A stretch of DNA of 64,000 nt from Streptomyces sp. TLI_053 (lineage in GTDB: Bacteria; Actinomycetota; Actinomycetes; Streptomycetales; Streptomycetaceae): the NCBI RefSeq assembly GCF_900105395.1, contig NZ_LT629775.1:7715501-7779500 (forward strand). The letters run 5' to 3'. Below are positions 1 through 5,981 of this stretch, in pieces. Position 1 is the first letter of the stretch. Every line of letters begins with the position of its first letter. A model generated the notes under the pieces. That model worked only from the letters and a program-made list of their open reading frames with translations, did no database searches and was not told the DNA's origin. The translations under genes and the position numbers were made by a program.

Positions 1-637
1 ACGCGTCCAGCGCGCCCTTGAGGGCGGCGGCCAGCGTCGGGCCGTAGCTGCCGACGGCGTTCGGGTTGGTCTCGTGCAGGTAGTAGCCGGCCCGCAGGAA
101 GAGCACCAGCTGGCCGACGGCCGTGCTGTTGTCACCGGGGTAGGCCGGGGAGGCGTCGCGCAGCGCGTTGGCCACGGTCACCATGTTGGCCTCGCGGAAG
201 GCGGTGCCCGCGGCGGCGGAGTCGAGGTTGAAGAGGCCGTACGTGCAGTCGACCCGTGGCAGGGCCTTGAGCTGCTGGACCAGCGAGCTGCCGGTGGCGT
301 TGATCACGCCGGACAGGTCGGGGCAGGGGTCCGCCGCGGCGGCCGAGAAGCCCTTGGCGGCCTTGACCGGCGCGGTGACCGGGGCGGCCGGCGGGGCGTG
401 CACCTCGTCGTTGTCCTGGGCGGAGATCTTGTAGGCGCTGGTGCTCTTGGCATCGGGCGACTTGGGGACCGGGATCGACCGCGGCGTGGCGGTGGTGGTG
501 CTGGCGCCGGCCGGGGTGGTGACGCCGGTCGGGGCGGCCTGGGCCTGAGGGGCGAACAGGCCGAGGGCGATGAAGAAGGCCGCGCCGAGCGCAGGGAGCT
601 TGCGCGCGTTGGCCGTGGATATCCGGGAGGGACGCAT
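1..637 (-). CDS. M9 family collagenase, N-terminal part (3' end outside window)
   Basis: Read on the minus strand, an ATG at 637 opens a frame that stays open to base 1, so about 212 residues are visible and the C-terminus is missing. The start MRPSRISTANARKL followed by a hydrophobic stretch and AQA is a secretory signal peptide. After a low-complexity linker, the region with CPDLSGVINATGSSLVQQL, VDCTYGLFNLD and QLVLFLRAGYYLHETNP matches the Peptidase_M9_N activator domain of Clostridium/Streptomyces-type collagenases. The HExxH catalytic domain would lie beyond the window. Family knowledge: secreted zinc metalloprotease acting on collagen or gelatin. The family call is firm; substrate and completeness cannot be judged here. 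Confidence 0.85.
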   Translation of the reverse strand, partial: MRPSRISTANARKLPALGAAFFIALGLFAPQAQAAPTGVTTPAGASTTTATPRSIPVPKSPDAKSTSAYKISAQDNDEVHAPPAAPVTAPVKAAKGFSAAAADPCPDLSGVINATGSSLVQQLKALPRVDCTYGLFNLDSAAAGTAFREANMVTVANALRDASPAYPGDNSTAVGQLVLFLRAGYYLHETNPNAVGSYGPTLAAALKGALDA

Positions 638-816
638 CTGTGGGGGCCTCCGGGGCCGTTAGGGGCCGCGGCATGGGGGGCGCGGCCTCTCGATGTGTGA
701 CATGTAAAATGGCACACACCTCCGGTCGTCGGGAAGATCCGGGGCCGAATTATCGTTCGCCGCAACCGAAACGTTGTCAGGGAGCCCCGAGCTGGGGCCT
801 TTGTCCGGGTTGGGGC

Positions 817-1899
817 TCAGGAGGCGGGTGCTACCGGACGAGCCGCGACGGCCCGCGGGGTGAGCGCCGCGGCCTCCAGTGGCGCCGAGGGGTCGACCGA
901 GAGGTCCGCCGGGGCCGGCTCCGCCCCGGCCCGCACCAGCAGGTCGCCGATCGCCGCCACCATCGCCCCGTTGTCGGTGCACAGCCGCAGCGGCGGCACC
1001 CGCAGGGTGATGCCGGCCGAGGCGCAGCGCCGCTCGGCAAGCTCCCGCACCCGCGAGTTGGCGGCCACCCCGCCGACCACCACCAGCGTGTCGATCCCGT
1101 GGTCCCGGCAGGCCCTGACGGCCTTGCGGGTCAGCACGTCGGCGATCGCCTCCTGGAGCGCGGCGGCCGCGTCCGGGACGTTCGGCTCGGTGCCGGCGGC
1201 CCGCTGTCCCTCCACCCAGCGCGCGGCGGCGGTCTTGAGGCCGGAGAAGGAGAAGGCGTACGGCGGGTCGTTCGGCCCGCTCAGGGGGCGCGGGAGCCGG
1301 ACGGCCCTGGGGTCGCCGTCGCGGGCGGCCCGGTCGATGGCGGGCCCGCCCGGGTAGGGCAGGCGCAGGATCCGGGCGACCTTGTCGAAGCACTCGCCGG
1401 CCGCGTCGTCCAGGGTGTCCCCGAGGTGGACGATCGGATCGCGCGCCAGATCGCGGACCAGCAGCAGCGAGGTGTGCCCGCCGGAGACGATCAGCACGAC
1501 GCACGGGTCCGGCAGTGGCCCGCCGTCGAGCGTGGCGGCGGCCACGTGCCCGGCCAGGTGGTGCACCCCGTACAGCGGGACGCCGAGCGAGAAGGAGTAC
1601 GCCTTGGCGGCCGCCACCCCGATCTGCAGCGCCCCGGCCAGGCCCGGACCGGTCGTCACCGCCACCGCGCCGACGTCGCCCAGGGTGAGCCCGGCCCGCC
1701 GCAGCGCCTCGTCGACCACCGGCGCCATCGCGTGCAGGTGCGCGCGGGCGGCGATCTCGGGGACCACGCCGCCGTAGCGGGCGTGCTCGTCCATCGAGGA
1801 CGCCACCGCCTGGCCGAGCAGCACGCCGTCGCGCACCAGCCCCGCGCCGGTCTCGTCGCAGGACGACTCGATCCCCAGGACCACCGGTGATCCGGCCAC
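817..1899 (-). CDS. tsaD: tRNA N6-threonylcarbamoyladenosine synthase subunit TsaD, stand-alone copy
   Basis: About 360 residues of the Kae1/TsaD ASKHA ATPase fold, which transfers the threonylcarbamoyl group to A37 of ANN-decoding tRNAs together with TsaB and TsaE. Visible marks are LGIESSCDET, VVPEIAARAHL, the metal-binding HxxxH in HHLAGH (near residues 114-118), SGGHTSLLLV, FSFSGLKTA and TDNGAM. The GTG at 1899 is preferred because AAGGG lies 8 nt upstream; a GTG at 1908 would overlap that site. It is alone: no tsaB, tsaE or rimI is nearby, although streptomycete tsaD normally sits with them. A Nur-type box lies just upstream. Recalled housekeeping TsaD sequences differ at many positions, so this may be a second copy; that is an inference. 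Confidence 0.9.
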   Translation of the reverse strand: MAGSPVVLGIESSCDETGAGLVRDGVLLGQAVASSMDEHARYGGVVPEIAARAHLHAMAPVVDEALRRAGLTLGDVGAVAVTTGPGLAGALQIGVAAAKAYSFSLGVPLYGVHHLAGHVAAATLDGGPLPDPCVVLIVSGGHTSLLLVRDLARDPIVHLGDTLDDAAGECFDKVARILRLPYPGGPAIDRAARDGDPRAVRLPRPLSGPNDPPYAFSFSGLKTAAARWVEGQRAAGTEPNVPDAAAALQEAIADVLTRKAVRACRDHGIDTLVVVGGVAANSRVRELAERRCASAGITLRVPPLRLCTDNGAMVAAIGDLLVRAGAEPAPADLSVDPSAPLEAAALTPRAVAARPVAPAS

Positions 1900-1930
1900 G
1901 CTGCTCACCCTTATTGCTCGTAGTTCCTAC

Positions 1931-1947
1931 CTGCAACTATTGTGCAA
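1931..1947. promoter_or_regulatory. Nur-type operator in the tsaD promoter
   Basis: CTGCAA-N5-GTGCAA matches the Streptomyces Nur consensus tTGCaa-N5-ttGCAA. On the minus strand the box fills the gap between a weak -35 (CTTGTT or TTGTTG, ending near 1946) and a candidate -10 (TAGGAA, 1929-1924). That is where a repressor would block tsaD. The match is seen; binding is inferred. Confidence 0.6.
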
Positions 1948-2007
1948 CAAGGATGGTGGCGAAGTTCTCCGGGGTGGGAGGAATACGCAGGAGCCGGTGC
2001 TTAGTTT

Positions 2008-2024
2008 CTGCAACCGATACGCAA
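2008..2024. promoter_or_regulatory. Nur-type operator in the sodF promoter
   Basis: CTGCAA-N5-ACGCAA matches the Nur box consensus. It occupies the spacer between TTAGTT (2001-2006) and TAGTGT (2025-2030), which are candidate -35 and -10 elements for sodF. In S. coelicolor, nickel-loaded Nur represses the iron superoxide dismutase gene sodF, so the arrangement fits known biology. Confidence 0.75.
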
Positions 2025-2081
2025 TAGTGTTGACCCGGCACGATCGTCACCGTTGAACTCGCCGAAAGGGCCCGTCTCCTG

Positions 2082-2684
2082 ATGAGCACCTACTCGCTTC
2101 CCGACCTGCCGTACGACTACTCCGCGCTGGAGCGCGCGATGTCCGCGGAGATCCTGGAGCTGCACCACTCCAAGCACCACGCCGCGTACGTCAAGGGCGC
2201 CAACGACACCCTTGAGCAGCTCGCCGAGGCGCGGGACAAGGAGCAGTTCGGCGGTCTGGTCGGCCTCCAGAAGACCTTCGCCTTCCACCTGTCCGGCCAC
2301 GTGCTGCACTCGCTGTTCTGGGAGAACCTCTCCCCGGAGGGCGGCGACCGCCCCGACGGCGAGCTGGCCGACGCGATCACCGAGCACTTCGGCAGCTTCG
2401 AGGCGTTCAAGAAGCAGCTGACCACCGCCACCACCGGCGTCCAGGGCTCCGGCTGGGGCATCCTCTCCTGGGAGCCGCTCGGCAAGCGCCTGATCGTCGA
2501 GCAGGTCTACGACCACCACGGCAACGTCGGCCAGGGCACCACCCCGCTGCTGGCCTTCGACGCCTGGGAGCACGCCTACTACCTGCAGTACCGCAACGTC
2601 CGCCCCGACTACGTCACCAAGCTCTGGGACGTCGTCAACTGGCAGGACGTCTCGACCCGCTTCTCGGCGGCCAAGAGCGCCTGA
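2082..2684 (+). CDS. sodF: superoxide dismutase, iron type
   Basis: A 200-residue cytoplasmic Fe/Mn superoxide dismutase that dismutates superoxide to oxygen and peroxide. The N-terminal helical hairpin carries the first metal ligand His28 in LELHHSKHH plus the active-site His32 and Tyr36; a second ligand His lies in KTFAFHLSGHVLH, and the last two are in FDAWEHAYYLQY. Length and the FDAWEHAYY signature fit the Streptomyces SodF/SodB group. It is transcribed divergently from tsaD and is preceded by a Nur-type box. In streptomycetes this enzyme is made when nickel is short, replacing the nickel enzyme SodN. No sodN is in the window. The Fe versus Mn assignment is by family resemblance. Confidence 0.95.
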   Translation: MSTYSLPDLPYDYSALERAMSAEILELHHSKHHAAYVKGANDTLEQLAEARDKEQFGGLVGLQKTFAFHLSGHVLHSLFWENLSPEGGDRPDGELADAITEHFGSFEAFKKQLTTATTGVQGSGWGILSWEPLGKRLIVEQVYDHHGNVGQGTTPLLAFDAWEHAYYLQYRNVRPDYVTKLWDVVNWQDVSTRFSAAKSA

Positions 2685-2740
2685 CCCCTCACAGGGGTGA
2701 AGCGCCCGCACACACCTGACCCAGGGCAGGGCAGGTAAGG

Positions 2741-2778
2741 AAGGGCCCCCGACCGGTTCACACCGGCCGGGGGCCCTT
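2741..2778. terminator. bidirectional hairpin terminator after sodF
   Basis: AAGGGCCCCCGACCGGT and ACCGGCCGGGGGCCCTTT form a long stem (one mismatch) around a TCAC loop, ending in TTTC. It sits between the convergent ends of sodF and the ABM-domain gene. Confidence 0.85.
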
Positions 2779-2787
2779 TCGTGCGCG

Positions 2788-3096
2788 TCAGGCAGACGCC
2801 TTGCCGTCGATCTCGTCGAGGAACGTGACCTCGAACGATTCGAGGTACTGGCCGCGCTCGGTCAGGAACCGGCGGACGTGGAACTGTCGCTCGTGCTCCT
2901 CGAACGCCTCGCGGTCCGCGTACAACTCGTAGAAGACCCGGACGCGCGGCTCGTCCGGCACGGTGTGGCTGACGTAGACGAGAGTGCCGGGCTCCTCGGC
3001 ACGAATCCCTTCGAGTGCTTCCCGGGTCAGTTCGTCGAAGGCGAGAGCGGCTGCCGTATCGCGGGCGACGAAGCGCACAACGAGGCCGAATCCCAT
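2788..3096 (-). CDS. antibiotic biosynthesis monooxygenase (ABM) domain protein
   Basis: A 102-residue single-domain protein of the ABM/quinol-monooxygenase (YgiN-like) ferredoxin-like fold. Supporting features are the small size, an N-terminal beta strand GLVVRFVARD, EEPGTLVYVSHT, and the characteristic VRVFYELYADREAFEEHERQFHV segment followed by helix and strand. Family members usually dimerise and oxidise quinones or aromatic polyketides without cofactors, but many have unknown substrates. It lies 21 bp downstream of the SLOG-like gene on the same strand and may be the last gene of an XRE-SLOG-ABM transcript. Family call is good; substrate unknown. Confidence 0.75.
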   Translation of the reverse strand: MGFGLVVRFVARDTAAALAFDELTREALEGIRAEEPGTLVYVSHTVPDEPRVRVFYELYADREAFEEHERQFHVRRFLTERGQYLESFEVTFLDEIDGKASA

Positions 3097-3117
3097 GGTT
3101 TCCCCTTCCTCGATCGG

Positions 3118-3591
3118 TCAGCGCCGGGCACCGGCGGGCCAGAGTACCTGGACGGGAACACCCAGTCGCCGCGCGTACGCAACGACGTCCGCCGTTCCGC
3201 CGAAGCCGCGGGCGGGCAGGCCGTCCCAGACGGCGATCAGCCGGTCCACCTGCCCGACCAGCAGCTCGCTCCCGGCCATGTGGGCGGCCTCGTCGGACTC
3301 CACCCGGCCGGTGTGGTGCTCCTCGGAGGCGTCCCGGAGGAGGCGGTCGTAGACCGGGTGGTGCCACTCCGGCAGGCCCTCGCGGTACCGCTGGGCGGGG
3401 ACGACCACTTCGAGCCGGGCACCCCGGTCGAGCGCGAGCTCGGCGATCCATGCGTCCGGCCCGTCCGCGATGCAGGACACGACCGTGAGCTCGGCCGTGT
3501 CCTCCCCGGCCACGACCTCCGCGAGCAGCCGCCGGACCTGTTCCTCCAGTTCGGCATCCAGCCCCCGGTGCCCCGTGATTCCGATCCGCAT
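3118..3591 (-). CDS. SLOG-superfamily (nucleotide-sensing Rossmann-like) protein
   Basis: A 157-residue protein opening with MRIGITGHRGL and continuing with VVSCIADGPDAWIAE, LEVVVPAQRYRE, DRLIAVWDG and GFGGTADVVAYARRLGVP. This layout (GxTGHR start, an ADGPD turn, IAVWDG then GGTADVV) is that of SLOG/DprA-LOG-like ligand-binding proteins, whose studied relatives bind or cleave nucleotide derivatives. GGAAGGGGC precedes the ATG. The gene begins 11 bp after the XRE regulator stop codon, so co-transcription is likely. No catalytic residues can be assigned with certainty. The ligand is unknown; a role as a sensor partner of the regulator is inference. Confidence 0.6.
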   Translation of the reverse strand: MRIGITGHRGLDAELEEQVRRLLAEVVAGEDTAELTVVSCIADGPDAWIAELALDRGARLEVVVPAQRYREGLPEWHHPVYDRLLRDASEEHHTGRVESDEAAHMAGSELLVGQVDRLIAVWDGLPARGFGGTADVVAYARRLGVPVQVLWPAGARR

Positions 3592-3602
3592 CGTGCCCCT
3601 TC

Positions 3603-4316
3603 CTACTGGACGGCGTTGCCGGTGTGCGCTTCGAACTGGGCGAGGCTTCCCACCTGGTAGGCGGTGAGCAGTGGGTTGTGGCTCGACCGGGCCGCCTGGA
3701 TCGCGGCCCCGTAGAAGGAACGCGCCGACCCGTGGTCGCCCATGTCCCAGGCGAGCCAAGCCGCCGGGCTCGCTGCCTCGCTCGCGATCCCGGCGAGTGC
3801 GATCCGCCGGTCCTCGGTCGGTGCCGTGCTGATGATTCCTCGAATCAGCCGCAGGTGTGAGTGAACGGCCTCGCCGAGTTCGCGGGAGGGTGTCGATCCG
3901 TCCAGCGTTCGGTACGAGGTCGTGGCGAGCCGGAGCGCGGCCACCTGCGATTCGCTCGCGTCCGAGGAGGGACCGAGGGCGGCGACAACGGGCGCGGCGA
4001 CGGCGATCGCCGCCGCCGCGCCCAGGAACTGACGCCTCTGCACGCTGTCGCCTCCCTTCGTTGTCCGGTTCGGCGCTCCGGCCAGGCCGAGCACGGCCGG
4101 TGGGATGTCCAGGTGGCGTGAGATCCGCAGCAGGACATCCATGGCATAGGGACCACTGCCGCGCTTCTCCAGCCGTGAGACGGCCGACTGCGACAACCCG
4201 CATGCCGCACCCAACTGCAGCTGGGTCAGCCGCTTTTGGATCCGTGCCAGTTCGACGACCTTGCCGTAGTTTCCGGTCTGGGACGCCTCCCGGACCACCG
4301 CCGCGTTCCAGTTCAC
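3603..4316 (-). CDS. XRE-family regulator with internal twin-arginine-like motif, short form
   Basis: A 237-residue protein. Residues about 20-80 are a helix-turn-helix (LTQLQLGAACGLSQSAVSRLEKR). After it comes RRQFLGAAAAIAVAAPVVAALG, which looks like a Tat signal but is internal, and then a helical TPR-like region (SARSFYGAAIQAARSS, LLTAYQVGSLAQFEAHTG). Related streptomycete XRE-TPR regulators are usually around 400 residues, so the TAG after GNAVQ makes this a short or truncated member. The frame is open far upstream; the GTG at 4316 is chosen because the HTH starts soon after it. It faces the HATPase gene across a 40-bp perfect palindrome, a likely operator or cruciform. Confidence 0.7.
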   Translation of the reverse strand: MNWNAAVVREASQTGNYGKVVELARIQKRLTQLQLGAACGLSQSAVSRLEKRGSGPYAMDVLLRISRHLDIPPAVLGLAGAPNRTTKGGDSVQRRQFLGAAAAIAVAAPVVAALGPSSDASESQVAALRLATTSYRTLDGSTPSRELGEAVHSHLRLIRGIISTAPTEDRRIALAGIASEAASPAAWLAWDMGDHGSARSFYGAAIQAARSSHNPLLTAYQVGSLAQFEAHTGNAVQ

Positions 4317-4362
4317 CAGCCCACCCAAAGCTACGGGCCCACCCGGGGCCGCTGACGCGCTT

Positions 4363-4402
4363 CGATGCGGCGCCCGCATACGCGTATGCGGGCGCCGCAT
4401 CG
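4363..4402. repeat. 40-bp perfect palindrome between XRE and HATPase genes
   Basis: The left half CGATGCGGCGCCCGCATACG is exactly the reverse complement of the right half, with no loop bases and with centre ACGCGT. It is 47 bp upstream of the XRE start and about 95 bp upstream of the HATPase start, so it could be a shared operator or form a cruciform. Confidence 0.9.
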
Positions 4403-4496
4403 TCGATCGTCCCACAGCTGTCACGGCTTGTTGACTGTTGGTGATCATTCGTTCGGTCCTCGGCAGCTCGCCTGCCCCGTCGACGTGGAGGCGTTC

Positions 4497-4961
4497 ATGG
4501 TGGTCAGCCCGCTCAGCAGTGCCCGGTTCCCGGTTCCGCTGGAATGGGGGGCGCCGCCGGGGCCGGAGGCGGTGCCGGGTGCGCGGTGGCTGGTGGCGGC
4601 GATCGTGCGGGAGTGGGGTGTGCCGCTCTCGGACGATGCGCTCCAGGACCTGGAGCTGTGTGCCAGTGAGGTGATCGCCAACGCGCTGCTGCACACCGGG
4701 GGCCGCTGCCTCGTCACGGTGCTGCGGCGGCCGGGGCGTCTCCGTGTCGAGGTGGCCGACCGGTGCCCCGGGCTCCCGGACCGGGAGCGCGGGGCCGAAG
4801 AAACAGGCGGGCGTGGGTTGTTGCTGCTGGAGGCCTTGGCCGGGGCGTGGGGGTGGCACTCCGAAGGCCCCGGCAAGGTGGTGTGGTTCGAGTTCCCTGA
4901 GCAACGCGAAGCGCCGTGCCCCCATGGATGGGGCACGGCGCTCGGGCTTGTGGCGGCGTAG
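4497..4961 (+). CDS. ATP-binding protein, anti-sigma-factor-like HATPase
   Basis: A 154-residue protein with the GHKL/HATPase_c fold of RsbW-like anti-sigma kinases. The N box is LELCASEVIANALLHTGG, followed by LRVEVADRCPGLP (G1-type box) and GGRGLLLLEALAGAWGW (G2-type). The last strand is KVVWFEFP. GTGGAGG lies 5-6 nt before the ATG at 4497, deciding the start. Streptomycetes carry many such proteins, often beside XRE regulators and DUF397 proteins; here the XRE gene is divergent and no DUF397 gene is seen. It probably acts by phosphorylating or sequestering a regulatory partner. The 3' end overlaps a strong hairpin. Confidence 0.8.
   Translation: MVVSPLSSARFPVPLEWGAPPGPEAVPGARWLVAAIVREWGVPLSDDALQDLELCASEVIANALLHTGGRCLVTVLRRPGRLRVEVADRCPGLPDRERGAEETGGRGLLLLEALAGAWGWHSEGPGKVVWFEFPEQREAPCPHGWGTALGLVAA
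4910..4942. terminator. hairpin overlapping the end of the HATPase gene
   Basis: AGCGCCGTGCCCC (4910-4922) pairs with GGGGCACGGCGCT (4930-4942) around a 7-nt loop, and CGGGCTTGT follows. It lies inside the coding sequence 19 bp before the stop, just ahead of the convergent meaB end. Confidence 0.6.
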
Positions 4962-4970
4962 CGCGCAGGG

Positions 4971-5969
4971 TCAGGGCACCGGTGGCAGGCCGAAGGCGTC
5001 CAGGATGCTGTCCGCCGCCAGGGTGGCCGTGAGGGTGCCCTCCCGGACCCGGCGTTCCAGTTCGGGGACCAGACGGGTCACCTCGGGGTGGGAGTGCAGC
5101 CGGGTGAGGAGCTGGTCGTGGACCATCGCCCAGGTCCACTCCACCTGCTGGTCGCGGCGCTTGGCCGCCAGTGCGCCGGTCGCGTCGAGCACCTTGCGGT
5201 GCTGCTGCAGCCGTTCCCAGAGCACGTCCAGGCCGCTGCCGTCCTGTCCCGAGCAGGTCAGCACCGGCGGTGTCCACGGCGCGTCGGGGGCCTGCAACAG
5301 CCGCAGCGCGCCGGCGAGTTCGCGGGCGGCGGCCTTGGCGTCGAGTTCGTGCGGGCCGTCGGCCTTGTTGACCGCGATGACGTCGGCCAGCTCCAGCACG
5401 CCCTTCTTGATGCCCTGCAGCTGGTCGCCGGTGCGGGCCAGCGACAGCAGCAGGAAGGAGTCGACCATGCCCGCCACCGTGGTCTCCGACTGGCCGACGC
5501 CGACCGTCTCGATCAGCACCACGTCGTAGCCGGCGGCCTCCATCACGAGCATCGACTCCCGGGTGGCCTTGGCCACCCCGCCGAGCGTGCCCGAGGTCGG
5601 CGACGGCCGGACGAAGGCGGCCGGGTCCACCGCCAGGCGCTCCATCCGGGTCTTGTCACCCAGGATCGAGCCGCCGGTGCGGCTGGAGGTCGGGTCGACG
5701 GCCAGCACCGCGACCTTGTGGCCCTGCCCGGTGAGCATGGTGCCGAAGGCGTCGATGAAGGTCGACTTGCCGACGCCGGGCACCCCGGTGATGCCCACCC
5801 GGACCGCCCCGCCGGCGTGCGGCAGCAGCATCGTCAGCAGCTGCTGCGCCAGCGCGCGGTGGTCGGGCCGGGTGGACTCGACGAGGGTGATGGCCCGCGC
5901 GATGTACGCGCGCGAGCCCTCCCGTACACCGGTCGCGTAGCTGTCGAGGTCGATCGTCCGGGGCGGCAT
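4971..5969 (-). CDS. meaB: methylmalonyl-CoA mutase-associated GTPase MeaB
   Basis: A 332-residue G3E-family P-loop GTPase (ArgK/MeaB) that protects and reloads the adenosylcobalamin cofactor of methylmalonyl-CoA mutase. The Walker A motif is GVPGVGKST, followed by VLAVDPTSSRTGGSILGDKTRM and FVRPSPTSGTLGG, then the Walker B region DVVLIETVGVGQSE and the guanine-specificity motif NKAD. These are all diagnostic of MeaB. The ATG is 12 bp downstream of the mutB stop codon, so it is the third gene of a mutA-mutB-meaB operon. Nothing unusual in length or motifs. Confidence 0.95.
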   Translation of the reverse strand: MPPRTIDLDSYATGVREGSRAYIARAITLVESTRPDHRALAQQLLTMLLPHAGGAVRVGITGVPGVGKSTFIDAFGTMLTGQGHKVAVLAVDPTSSRTGGSILGDKTRMERLAVDPAAFVRPSPTSGTLGGVAKATRESMLVMEAAGYDVVLIETVGVGQSETTVAGMVDSFLLLSLARTGDQLQGIKKGVLELADVIAVNKADGPHELDAKAAARELAGALRLLQAPDAPWTPPVLTCSGQDGSGLDVLWERLQQHRKVLDATGALAAKRRDQQVEWTWAMVHDQLLTRLHSHPEVTRLVPELERRVREGTLTATLAADSILDAFGLPPVP

Positions 5970-5981
5970 CCGACCCGGGCC

